Positions 35,098 to 46,249 of a stretch of 64,000 bases of DNA are shown one piece after another (position 1 is the stretch's first letter; each line of letters opens with the position of its first letter). Origin of the DNA: Sipunculus nudus. Taxonomy: Eukaryota > Annelida > Sipuncula > Golfingiida > Sipunculidae. Under the pieces are notes generated by a model, which worked only from the letters and a program-made list of their open reading frames with translations, had not been told where the DNA came from and searched no databases. The stretch lies in the NCBI GenBank assembly GCA_026874595.1, contig CM049317.1:46896401-46960400 (forward strand). The letters run 5' to 3'. The position numbers and the translations under genes are program-made.

Positions 35098-36757
35098 GCT
35101 CAGCTGACTGGGAAGAGATTTGCAAAAGGAAATTTTATCATCTGAATGGAAGTATATACCCATTCAACTGAAGCATCAAACAGATTAACCAACAGGCTGA
35201 GATTGTGTCTGTATTAATATATCTAAAAAATAGAGAAAAATGCGTAAACTTTAAAAAAAATACAGGTGGCTCCACCAGTCTGCAGAAACTAATAAAAAGA
35301 CTTAATGGTCAATATCCATGCAAAGAAGCATGGTGGTCTCTGGATTAGTTGTTCAGATACTTCAGCTTTTGTATCAAATTTTTCATTACTCTGAGGGATA
35401 CTTTGGAGTCCTATAGCATGGAGGATATGGGTAACAGAGACCTAATTTCGGGTTAGTTACTGAGATACTGGAGTTTTTGTATCAAATTTTCATTTTTAAG
35501 GGGGGGATTTTGAAGCCATGCAGCTTAATGGATATGAGTAACAGAGACCTAATTTTGTTTCCATGGAGATTTTTCATGGGTCTCCCTGTGTGTAAAGAAT
35601 GAAGATTCTAGGTCCAGTTGTTATGATTTGTGCCCTGTTAACAGATGTTCATATCTTTAAAGGTCTCAAAAATAGAGAAAAAAAATTTCGAAAAAAACCC
35701 CGAACAAATACATGTGGTGCCACCAGGCTGCAGAAACTGATGAAACACTCCATGATCAATATCCATGCAAACAATTATGGTGATCTCTGCATTAGTTGTT
35801 CAGATACTTCAGCCTTTGTATCAAATTTTCCATTATTCTGAGCTGTACTTTGGAGTGCCATAGCTCAAAGGATATGGGTAACAGAGACCTAATTCCAGAT
35901 TTCCATGGAGACTTTTCATGGGTCTCTCTGTGTGTCAAGAATGAAGATTCTAGGTCCAGTCGTTACAATTTGAACCCTGTTGACAGATAACTACATCCTT
36001 AAAGGTCTCAAAAATAGAGAAAAAAAATTGTAAAAATTTAAAAAATATAGGTGGCTCCACCAGTCTGCAGAAACTGATGAAACATCTCATGATCAATATG
36101 TATGCCAAAAATCATGACCATCAGTGATGTAGTTAATCAGATATTGAAGTTTTTTTTTATGAAATTTTTCACTATTCTGGGGGGTACTTTGGGGCCCCAT
36201 AGCTCAAAGGATATGGGTAACAGAGAACTATTTTCTGGTTTCCATGGAGACTTTTCATAGGTCTCTCAGAATATCAAGAATGAAGATTCTAGGTCCAGTC
36301 TTTACGATTTGTGCCCTGTTAACAGATGTCCACATTTCTAAAGGTCTCAAAAATAGAGAAAAAAAATCGTAAAAAAATCGAAAATTACAGGTGGCGCCAC
36401 CAGTCTGCAGGAACTGATTGAACATCTCATGATCAATATGTATGCCAAAAATCATGACCATCAGTGAAGTAGTTAATGAGATATTGAAGTTTTTGTATGA
36501 AATTTTTCACTATTCTGGGGGGGGGGGGGTACTTTGGGGCCCCATAGCTCGAAGGATATGGGTAACAGAGACCTAATTTCTGGCTTCAAGGAGATTTTTC
36601 ATGGACCTCTCAGAATGTCAAGTTACAAGATTCTAGGTATAGCGGTTACGATTTGTGCCAGGTTAACGGACAGACAGACGGACAGACGGACAGACAGACG
36701 GACGACGGACAAAGAGTGATCGATATAGCTCAGCATGACTGAAAGTCAGCTGAGCTT
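35098..36757. mobile_element. Tandem-core repeat element, copy 1 (unit about 339 bp)
   Basis: Starts near GCTCAGCTGACTG. It carries four core units marked by GGTGGCNCCACCAGTCTGCAG at about 35,266, 35,711, 36,047 and 36,389. It ends with an (ACGG)n/(ACAG)n run, AAAGAGTGATCG and a terminal hairpin, AGCTCAGC to GCTGAGCT at 36,727-36,756. The left end is inverted relative to the right arm. Each unit also holds CATAGCTCAAAGGATATGGG and ATTCTAGGTCCAG modules. No protein is encoded. Confidence 0.75.
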
Positions 36758-36759
36758 AA

Positions 36760-37930
36760 AACTTTCTTGTCAATATTAACCAAAGATAACCTGAAATCTA
36801 AATGTCTAAGTGCATGATGTAATAGATGTTGATAAACTGGTGCCAGCTGGCCAGGCTAGATGTTACAGCATCACACAGCTAACATCTTTGGTAAAATGAC
36901 TCAATTCAATCTCAATAATTCTGCCAAAAAATCATTCATGTGGAACCATTAATGACAATTATTATAAGAATTATTGTAGGAATTATTCTTGTAAAATATT
37001 TAACAAACTGGCTTCAGTGGCATCAGTCGAAAAAAACGTTTCGCAGGTTTATAACTCATATAGGACGATACAGCAAACTGGCTAAGTTCACCTTCCTGTA
37101 ATTCAGCCAAAAAGCACTGAACCAAAACCATTTGAAGAACATTGAATTATCAATATCTGAGGATGATTAATGTGTAAGATTTAAGAATTTGGCCCAGTGG
37201 TTTTTGAGAAGAAGATCTTTGTAGCCACTGAGCTAAAATGGGCTGTTATTGCATATGACTAAATTCAGCTGCCCATAACTTAGCCAAAAGTCACTGAAAA
37301 GAGACCATTTGAACAAACTTCAGATAGCACTACCCAAGGATAATTTCTGTGCGATATTAAACATTTTGGTCATATGGTTTCAGAGAAGAAGTTTTTTGTA
37401 GCCCTCAGTGTGATACAGGCACTGATGACCCTGTACAAAAAAGGCCGATGCAGGTTGCGCCACCAATACCTCAATTTCAGATATGACCTATGTGACCAAC
37501 ATTGGCATAAAATTTTGTGATGATAGCTACAGCCGTTTCTGAGATTTAAATTTTAATATGCTTTTTTGTACAGTTAACGAAGTTCAACCTCCTGTATCTC
37601 GGCCAAAAATCTCCGAACTGGAACCATTCGAACAAACTTGAGAAAGATTGTTCCAGGGATCATTTCTGTGAAATATTGTACAATTTGGCTGGACAGTTTC
37701 GGAGAAGAAGATTTTTAAAAGCTTTTGTAACTTTTTCCCTATAAAATCTAAGAAAATGTAGTTAGAAAAAAATAAAAAAAAATCCGATATAGTTTTTTGG
37801 ATGACTGATTTTTTGCAAAAAAAATTGGTGATGCTAGCTCCTGCCGTTTTTGAGATAGCTATGGTTAACGTACAGACGACGCACGACGCACGACAGACGC
37901 CGCACGACGGACGATGCTGCACCATCGCAT
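36760..37930. repeat. Second degenerate repeat family, unit about 170-300 bp
   Basis: Three diverged copies at about 37,085, 37,265 and 37,575, each running from CCTGTATCTCGGCCAAAA-like through GAACCATTTGAACAAACTT to GGTTTCAGAGAAGAAG. It ends in a GACGACGCACGACGGACGATG run, resembling the ACGG-type ends of the neighbouring elements. Confidence 0.65.
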
Positions 37931-38153
37931 AAGCTCACAGGTTCGCTAAAAAATCAAAATTGTCCAAGTCTAAACAAAGAAGAATTTATTTAACATTAAA
38001 ATTAGAAGATTTGTCTTGTTTATTAGTCCTGTGTATCGAAGGGATGGGAGGGGGAGGGGTCTCTGTTGTTGTTGTTCATCGCTGGAAAAATGTGAAATTA
38101 TAAGATTCATCTTGTTTAGAGTGCAGGTCTGTCAACAGAATGGGATGGGGGGG

Positions 38154-38154
<1 letters not shown>

Positions 38155-38231
<77 letters not shown>
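38155..38231. repeat. (GA)n microsatellite
   Basis: Roughly 38 uninterrupted GA dinucleotides following a short G run. Confidence 0.97.
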
Positions 38232-38235
<4 letters not shown>

Positions 38236-38557
38236 CTCCCTGTGGTATTTATGCTGGCAGCCTGATCAAGCTCAATAAGAGAGAGGGCATGCCTGAGTGA
38301 TGGGATTACATAACAGCCTGGGGAGCATAGAGCTGAACTGAATGACCTACAGTGACCAAAGAGGACTGCTTCACAATGTAAGGGAATACAACAAGAGCCT
38401 CAAAAAAATTCAATAACTAGCCTAATTTTGCAGCTTTTATTTTTCAAATTTTAGATTTTAACAGATTAAATCCTTATGTGTACATGCTGGGAAAATAACA
38501 TCCACAGTACTTACATTAAATTAGTGGCCCTTGGGCCACAGGCCCTTGGGCCATGAC

Positions 38558-40036
38558 GCTCAGCTGAATTCAAGGATTGTTGAAATCGATTACAAGATGA
38601 AGAGATCCAAGATCTATATACATGCTAACTTTCAGCTCAATACATTGAGCCACTCCTGAGATATCAGCTGTTATCTAAAAGACACCCAGATTCAGACTGC
38701 CCAGAAAGGATTGCAGGTGGTGCCACCTGTCTTTGTTATGCACAACTACATAGGTGAGGAAACAACTATGCCGGGTTATGGAAGATCAGTCCAAGGATCT
38801 CAGAAACAAACACCGTTTTTGTATCGCATTTTTAATTATTTCGGGGGTACTTATGAGCCCGATAGCTCAGAGGATATGGGTAACAGAGAACTAATTTCAG
38901 ATTTCCATGAAGACCTTTTATGGAGCTCCCTAGATGTCAAGTATGAAGATTCTAGGTCAAGTGGTTACGATTTGTGCCCTGTTACAAGATGAGGCTTTAT
39001 TTGAAAGTCTCAAAATGAGAAAAAAATGCGTACAAATAAAAAAAATAGGTGGCGCCACCAGTCTGCAGGAAGTGATGGAACATCCCATGATCAATATTCA
39101 TGCAAAGAATCATGGTGATCAATGTAGTAGTTATTCAGACACTTGAGCTTTTGTATCAAATTTTGCATTATTCTGGGGCGTACTTCAGAGCCCCATAGCT
39201 CAAAGGATATGGGTAACAGAGACCTAATTTCAGGTTTTCAATGAGATTTTTCATGGACCTCCCTGGATATTAAGTTTAAAGATTCCAGGTCCAGTGGTTA
39301 CGATTTGTGCCCTGTTAACAGATGACATTTTCATTGCAGGTCTGAAAAAAAGAGAACATTCGTTAAAAAATGGAAAAAATACAGGTGGCGCCACCAGACT
39401 GCAGAAACTGATGAAACATTCCATGATCAATATCCATGCAAAGAATCATGGTGATTAATACAATAGTTGTTCAGATACTTGAGCTTTTATATCAAATTTT
39501 CCATTACTCTGGGGGGTACTTCAGAACCCAATAGCTCAGAGGTTATGGGTAAAAGAGACCTAATTTCATGTTTCCAAAGAGACTTTTCATGGGCCTCCCT
39601 GCAGGTCAAGTGAGAAAATTCTAGGTCCAGTCGTTACGATTTGTGCCCTGTTAACAGATGACCACATCTTAAGAGGTCTCAAAAATAGAGAAAAAAAATC
39701 GAAAAAAATCGAAAAAATACATATGGCGCCACCAGACTGCAGAAACTGATGAAACACTTCATGATAAATATCCATGCAAAAATTCATAGTGATCACTGTA
39801 TCAAATTTTCCATTATTCTGGGTGGTACTTCGGAGCCCCATAGCTCGAAGAAAATGGGTAACAGAGACCTAATTTCAGGTTTCCAAGGAGTTTTTTTATG
39901 AACCTCCCAGGACGTCAAGTTAAAAGAATCTAGGTCCAGCAGTTACAGTTTGTGCCCTGTAAACGGACGGACGGCCGGACGGACGACGGACAAAGAGTGA
40001 TCGCTATAGCTCAGATGACTTACATTCAGCTGAGCT
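38558..40036. mobile_element. Tandem-core repeat element, copy 2
   Basis: Same family as 35.1-36.8 kb. Starts GCTCAGCTGAATT. Core units are marked by GGTGGCGCCACC or variants at about 38,714, 39,048, 39,384 and 39,724, spaced 335-340 bp. It ends with an ACGGACGG run, AAAGAGTGATCGC and the hairpin from AGCTCAGATG to CAGCTGAGCT at 40,008-40,036. Confidence 0.78.
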
Positions 40037-41221
40037 AAAAACCATCTAAGGTTCTGTTGACAGACGGTGACCTGAATGTCTCCTGCCTCCAATATGTTTT
40101 TCATCCTGGGGTTATACCAGCTGTACGCATGGTCTCAGGAAGTCTGCGCTTGCCCCCAGTGTTCTTGGCTTCACAGAGCGTCTTTCAGGGCGGGTTCTTG
40201 CACCTGTTATTGCCTTGTCTCCGAATGAGACATGTCTGTCAGACTGTTTTGTTCTGTTAGTTAATCATTAATTTGCTCCCTTGAGATATGTATCATCTGT
40301 GATATATATCCCTTCTTCTTCTTGAGAAGCGTGCAGTTCTTGAGAAGCTTGCATGCAGCATGTATCTTTGAATAACTTTTGCTTAGGTTATATATAGTAA
40401 TTCTGCATAAGCTTTTAGTAGATGCTAAGAAATATGAAGTCCCATCAGTGGTGGCACCAGGATTTTGCTATACAGGGAGCACAAGTGCAGGAAAACCTTT
40501 CAACCTCATTTCACTCAGCATATCCATAAATAGGAACATCAAATATTTATGAAAAAAGGCTATGTGTTCAGTTGTCCACATTTCCTTTGTGACCTTAAAT
40601 AATGCCACCTGTTAAACCCGGGACATATTTGATGTACAGAAAATTGAGTTTATTAGCCCGGATGAAGGTAATTCATTGCCATGTAAATGAATTTTTAATA
40701 AAATTGCCCTTGTCGACAAATAGTATGAGCATAGGAATGACATCTGCTTGATATATCGGGCATGGGCCTTATTATTTTTTTTTGGGGGGGGGGGGGGGGC
40801 TGGACATTTTCCTCTCATTTTTTTAGTATGGGGACAAAAGTAACTTTCTTATTATACACACCATTCTTGAGTGGAGATAAATGGACTTTTTCATAAAAAT
40901 TTACGATAGGATAATACTTAAGTCTTGAATGAGTGATCTAAAAAAATTATTCAACCACCATGTCAACTCGGCCCTACACAGTTTGAAATAAAATACATGA
41001 CACTACAGTTTAACCAAAAGTGTATTCTTCAACGTTTTGGTTTGTCACATGAGTTATGACAACAGATGTGATGAATTCCTTAAACATTTCAATTATCAAA
41101 ACTACTAAATTGAAGGCAGTGTTTAACGTGTTAAAACCTAAATTTACATGGGGTACCTTCTCTCTCTTCTTATATTAAAAGACTAATATTTCACGCAAAG
41201 TACATATAGTACATTGTAATA

Positions 41222-41265
<44 letters not shown>

Positions 41266-41490
41266 CTTATAATATTGTAAGGCAGCGTTACATGGATATT
41301 TGCTTTCTGTATAAAGTAGGGAATAGCCAGTTCTTTACTGAATTGAAAATTGACCGAGGGAGCCTCAATAGTTTAACAAAATTACCCATTTCTTTAACAA
41401 CTTTATTTTAATTTAATTTCTTTTGTGTGGTCTAAACCTAACAGGGTTTAATCCTGCAATCCAAATTCCTCTTTTCAGTCTCCTTCACCA
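40037..41490. other. Intergenic with simple repeats
   Basis: Contains a (G)n run at about 40,784-40,799 and a (TA)n run at about 41,228-41,260. A hAT-like CAGTGGTGGCACCAG motif is at 40,446, but no partner end was found. Confidence 0.5.
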
Positions 41491-41496
41491 TTATGA

Positions 41497-41846
41497 ACGT
41501 TAAAGGTCTATTTCCATATACGCGTATTTGCATATGTGTGTATATGCGTGAAAAATAAATGTGTTTCCCTGTGCGTGTATATGCGTATATGTGTCAACTG
41601 GCAAACATACATATTTGTACAATGGATCAAGCAGGCCTTCAACAAGAAAATGGCGAAATGACGTCATTTTACCCTGAATCCCTGCCTTTACGCAGACTCT
41701 ATGCGTGAAAATCGCTGCTGTGGCGATTTTACACATATACGCATATACGCTGACGGACACATGTAAACACTCTAGTTACAAAATCATATGAGCGATTTTT
41801 CACGCATATACCGCACATACGCGCCCAATGGAATAACCCCTTTAGG
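41497..41846. mobile_element. Putative MITE with imperfect inverted ends (TAAAGG...TTTCCAT)
   Basis: Left TTAAAGGTCTATTTCCATAT and right AATGGAATAACCCCTTTA are inverted relatives. The interior is rich in CGCATATAC/GTATATGCG in both orientations. The ends resemble those of the better-defined element at 43,750-44,145 (TTTCCAT/ATGGAA). Confidence 0.45.
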
Positions 41847-43440
41847 GATTACTCTACTATCAGATCCAAAATTGCGACTTATTTTCTCTTAAGCCTTTAT
41901 AAATTCACATCATTGTCATTTCTAAAACCAAAAATTGTTGAAAAAAAAAGGAGAGCAATTTTGGTTCAATGATGATACATATTGATCAATTAGTTTTCTC
42001 AGATTCATTCCTTTCATCATCTGTAGTCATCGTGTATTCAGGTAAATTAATCACATTTTTTTTGTTTTGCAGTTCATTTGAAGATAGTAGAATAAAAAAA
42101 TCAAAGCCCCAAAAAGACCATATTTGCTAAGATAAAATGTTGTCATCATGGACAGGGAAGTTCATAGTGTTTTACCGATGGATGTTGGGTTATTTAAAAG
42201 AATACGTCCAATAACTTTAAACTTCTCTACATAAAAACTACATGTAAATAGCCCTAATATATATGTTTCATTGTATCTGGGCATAAGGTTGTTATCTTTA
42301 ATATGTATATATTTATATGTATATCCAATAGCAGGGGGGCTCTTCCATTTTTGAGGGGCCAGGGTGTGCAGACCTTTAGGTACCATGGTTTTGAAAAAGG
42401 TAAGAGAAAACTTCAATCTGAAGGGGACACTGGGAGAGAAACTGAAATATCGCCGATTACTTGTTATGATATAAAGTTTAACAGAACTTATTATATTTAA
42501 AAGAGTCGCGTCCATTGACAAGGAGGCCTTTTCAGTCACTTGATGCTTTGGGTTCTGTTAAGAGAAAGAATGACTGAAACATGTCGTGAGAGAAATTTTT
42601 AGGAAGGAGATCAACTTGAAATACACATATCGAAGCTATGTATACTGTTTAACTTAAAAGGACATATAAAATATATGTATGACAGCAAACAAATAAAGAT
42701 GGGAACGCTAAAGGTGTGTGTGTGGGGGGGGGGGGGGCATGTGCCCCTGCGTCCCCCTCTGGATCCGCCTAGGCCCATCATGTTCATATCAACTGCCATA
42801 CGTTCATTTTCTGTTTACTTCTGTCAGTCTTTGATAAAGGCATGTAGAAAGACTGGATGCCACCGGCTGGACGTTTTGAGAGCTGACTGACGGCATCCAA
42901 GACGGGTAGATTTACATCATGGCAAGGCAAAAACTGCGTTTTCTGCCTCACACTCCTTGATCAATGTCTTCTCCGGCTGGGTCTGTCACGTACTTGTCTC
43001 ATTTATCTACATAGCGCGGTCAGTGACCTTGTAGAGTTATGAAAGAAGCTCTGATAAATAGTTCACAAATCAAATGATCGCTGTGCGGTTTTGACAGTAC
43101 AAGTTTCTGCTCTGTTTTTGTTTTATTGGGCTCATTTCTCATGAAAAAAGTACAGCTTTAAATACAATACTGATTATGTGCAATCATACAAGTGTATAAA
43201 ATATGTGCCATCTATGTTTAGGTATTTTCAAGAACCAAAGTTTCATGCCCATGGACATGTAAAACAGAAATTGATAATTGTATTCGCCAAAACAGAGTTT
43301 TGCTGATACTATGTTTTCAGTCGAACACCGCCGCCGCCGCTAAGGTTTCCGGAGTACTCCTCCGTAATCACTGGGCGGAATTTTTTTAAATTTCACGTGT
43401 GAACTGATGCGCCCTTATTTTTGGTTGACCTCTGACCTTT
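41847..43440. other. Intergenic with dispersed repeat fragment
   Basis: A (G)n run at about 42,726-42,738 precedes GTCCCCCTCTGGATCCGCC, a fragment also recognisable near 15,700. No gene. Confidence 0.5.
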
Positions 43441-43479
43441 CCTCTCTGCCTAGCGCCCATTTGTGCGTCTGTTTCCACA

Positions 43480-44460
43480 CATAAACCCACATATCTCGGG
43501 AACCGTTTGACCGATCAGGCTAAAAGTTTTCCACAAATGTAGCCCTTGGAAAGATTTTTAACAAACACTAAAAAGGGTGGCGCCACCTGCAACCATTTTT
43601 GCACAGCGTCCATCTGTTCATCTGCCTTGGGATAAATCACTCATATCCCTGCATTGGTTAGACTTATCCACCTGAAATTTTGCAGGTTTATACATCCTGG
43701 ACAGCTTTCTTGTTTTTATGACAGGTGGCGCCACCTTCATTCACGTTAAAGCTGTGTTTCCATGTATCCGCAAAAAACGTGTCCGTTAAAGACGTACGTA
43801 CGTTCCATAGTGCGCAGTCCGCAAAAACTGTTTCCATAAGTACGTACCTTTTTCTTGCGGATACCCTTTCACATGCCTCTTTTGAAACTGCAAGGACAAC
43901 AGGCAGGAAGAAGGTCAATATGTCTCATCACACCTGGCTCCGGGGCACTGTTGGGAAATGTAGGCATTTTTGCCATCCGCAAAACGAATGAATCGCTAAC
44001 CGATCCGTTTCGATGCTGTCCGTTTTTGTGGATACGTTTGCGGAGCACGTTAAAACGTACATATGGAAACAGTTCATCTTACAATGAGGGATCCGTTTTT
44101 TTGCGTACGAGACGTACGAGATTTACGGATGAATGGAAACACAGCTTAACGCTGCAGATATCCAAGCTCATATCTCGGGAACCGTTTGACCGATTGGACC
44201 AAAATGTTGCACAGGTATATTTTTCATATAGCTCTTAATCATACACAAAATTGGTGGCGCCACCTGCCACCATTTTTGCACAGTGTCCTTCCGTTTGTCT
44301 GCTGTGGGATTAAATCACTCACATACAAGTAGTTGTTTGACTTATCTGCCTAAAATGTTGCATATGTATACAATTTGGACAGCTTTCTGGATTTTGTGGT
44401 AGGTGGCGCAACCTACATACACATTTCGGCTGCAGACTTCCATGCTAATATGCAACACAC
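43480..44460. repeat. Two-copy repeat (about 300-bp unit) interrupted by a MITE
   Basis: Copies at about 43,480-43,745 and 44,150-44,460 share CATATCTCGGGAACCGTTTG, GGTGGCGCCACCTGC, CCATTTTTGCACAG, GGGAT-AAATCACTCA and GACAGCTTTCT. The unit carries the GGTGGCGCCACC palindrome twice in the first copy, and once exact and once with a single change in the second. Confidence 0.75.
43750..44145. mobile_element. TTAA-flanked MITE, 396 bp
   Basis: Direct TTAA copies at 43,746-43,749 and 44,146-44,149 flank ends AGCTGTGTTTCCAT and ATGGAAACACAGC. The interior is rich in GTACGTACG-like stretches and CCGCAAAAA motifs and has no coding capacity. TTAA duplication is characteristic of piggyBac-type transposition, so a piggyBac-related MITE is inferred. 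Confidence 0.65.
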
Positions 44461-44567
44461 CTCACTCTATTTCCCCTTGCCACTCAATCCATTCCCAACT
44501 TCACCCGTCCCACTCTGATTTCGGTGGATACACGTAGCCGCTTGTCGACTACCCGTATTCTAGTTTG

Positions 44568-45203
44568 TTATTATAGTCCGTTCCACTACCCCTGTCCACC
44601 TGTTTTTTCGCGATTATATTTTTGCTAATCAAAGAACGCCAAAACTTTTTGACCTAAGGACAGACAGAGGAAAAAGCTTAATTAACTTTAATGGAAATAA
44701 TAGCCTATCTTATGTCCTTTTCCTGTAAACAATTTAAAACTATCTTATGATTAACTAATCTAATCTGTAGCGACATCTTGCCACTTATCTGTGAAAGGGG
44801 TATATCAGGGAATAGTGATGACGTCATAATAGACGTGACGCACTAAAGAGGCACCAACATTCACGGACCAATAATCAAGAGCTGCCGACCTCTGTTGACA
44901 GCGAGACTTGTATTCTCCGAGTGCACGCGCTTCACTGTTACGTCACATTACTTAATATCCATATCCAAGGAGGATAAACAATGGCCACTTATTAGGGACG
45001 CCATGAACCACGGATATATATGAGACATGTCAACCAGGCCGTAAAGTAAATAATATTTATATCGTGAGTAGGTAAGGTACCAAAATTACGCTTTTGCTTC
45101 TTTATGCCATTGGTGCAAATTTTGTTTGGAAAGTTTGTCTTATGTAGGCCTAGAGATAAGCACAAAACATCAGGTGGACAGGGGGTGTGGAACGGACTAT
45201 AAT
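44568..45203. mobile_element. Inverted-repeat element with about 35-bp terminal repeats
   Basis: Left TTATTATAGTCCGTTCCACT followed by ACCCCTGTCCACCTG is matched in inverted orientation at the right end (CAGGTGGACAGGGGGTGTGG followed by AACGGACTATAATAA), with few mismatches. The interior of about 565 bp has no ORF. The ends are symmetrical enough that the target duplication is not separable; TA or TTA is possible. Confidence 0.7.
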
Positions 45204-45404
45204 AATCTGCTATAGCTATTTATTGTATACCTGTTGTGCTTATTTTCCCAAATGGTTCTACGTAGAGCAATAAAATATAAGCTGTTCACTCAGAACACTG
45301 CCAGACACCAGTGCAAGCTTGTAGCTTCCTGCCTTGTCTTGCCCTAGCTAATTATTGCCCTGGCTAATCACAAGGCTTTAAGTTGACTCTGTCCTCTATT
45401 TTCA

Positions 45405-46200
45405 GTGCCGGATTTACACATGGGCATAACGGGCTGAACCCAGGGCTTCACTATAGAGGGGGCATCAACCTCCTCGGGGGGTTAAAATTGACGCAGGCTG
45501 TTCCTGAGAACCATACCTTTATTTTTTTGGCCTTAATTAATTTCATTTGTAGCGTACAATTATGGTCACATAAATTTGTTCACTTCAGGACACATTTGCG
45601 AGACCGATATCCTAAAAGTTAGCAAGGCCCTCCATAAGATCGCAAATTTCATTAAATACAATTAATACCTAATTCGCAGCAAACAGTCGCGGTAATTTTT
45701 GAAAAAAAAAATTAGAAAGCAGGCAGAAATACTCTTCCGGCTGTAGTGAACAAAACTGTCAAAAGAGTATGAAATTATAAAAAAAAAAACACGACGAAAC
45801 CTCATGCTTTTAGACATTAGTCAAATTTGAGGAATATTCTACTTCCAATGCTTAGCTAAAGAATTCTTTGAATTACAAAGGTAGATATAATGTATGAAAT
45901 AATGTTCCCAGAAATAGAACTGTAGCAGCCCTTACCCCAGCACAGACAGACGTAGATACTTTGCATGGACATAAGCCGCTCGTGCGGAACTTGAGTCGAT
46001 TTAAAGTAATACCGTTTAGTTTTTCTTTTCTAAACTTCGGAGAATCCGAGGATGGGCGGGAGAACTGGCAAATAATTTCCAGAATGGGATACGAGCAAAA
46101 GGGTGAGTATTATAGCATAAAAATGTAGCATGATCGAGTGGATGTATAACACCAGAACATCGCTTGTGAGGGCGTTAAAGCCTTTTTGACTGGATCAGTT
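45405..46200. other. Intergenic with transposon fragment
   Basis: CAGTGCCGGATTTACAC at 45,405 looks like a hAT-type left end, and the following 130 bp include the inverted relative of the 18.9-kb repeat. No matching right end found. Confidence 0.4.
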
Positions 46201-46249
46201 CCATTTACATATAATTATTTTCAAAATTTTGAAAAAAAATTGTCTGAAG

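Noticed and set aside
38016-38300. 94-codon + strand ORF with a long Arg-Glu run
   Set aside because: The run is the translation of the (GA)n microsatellite.
40446-40820. hAT element starting CAGTGGTGGCACCAG
   Set aside because: Only a left-end-like motif was seen; no inverted right end or 8-bp duplication.
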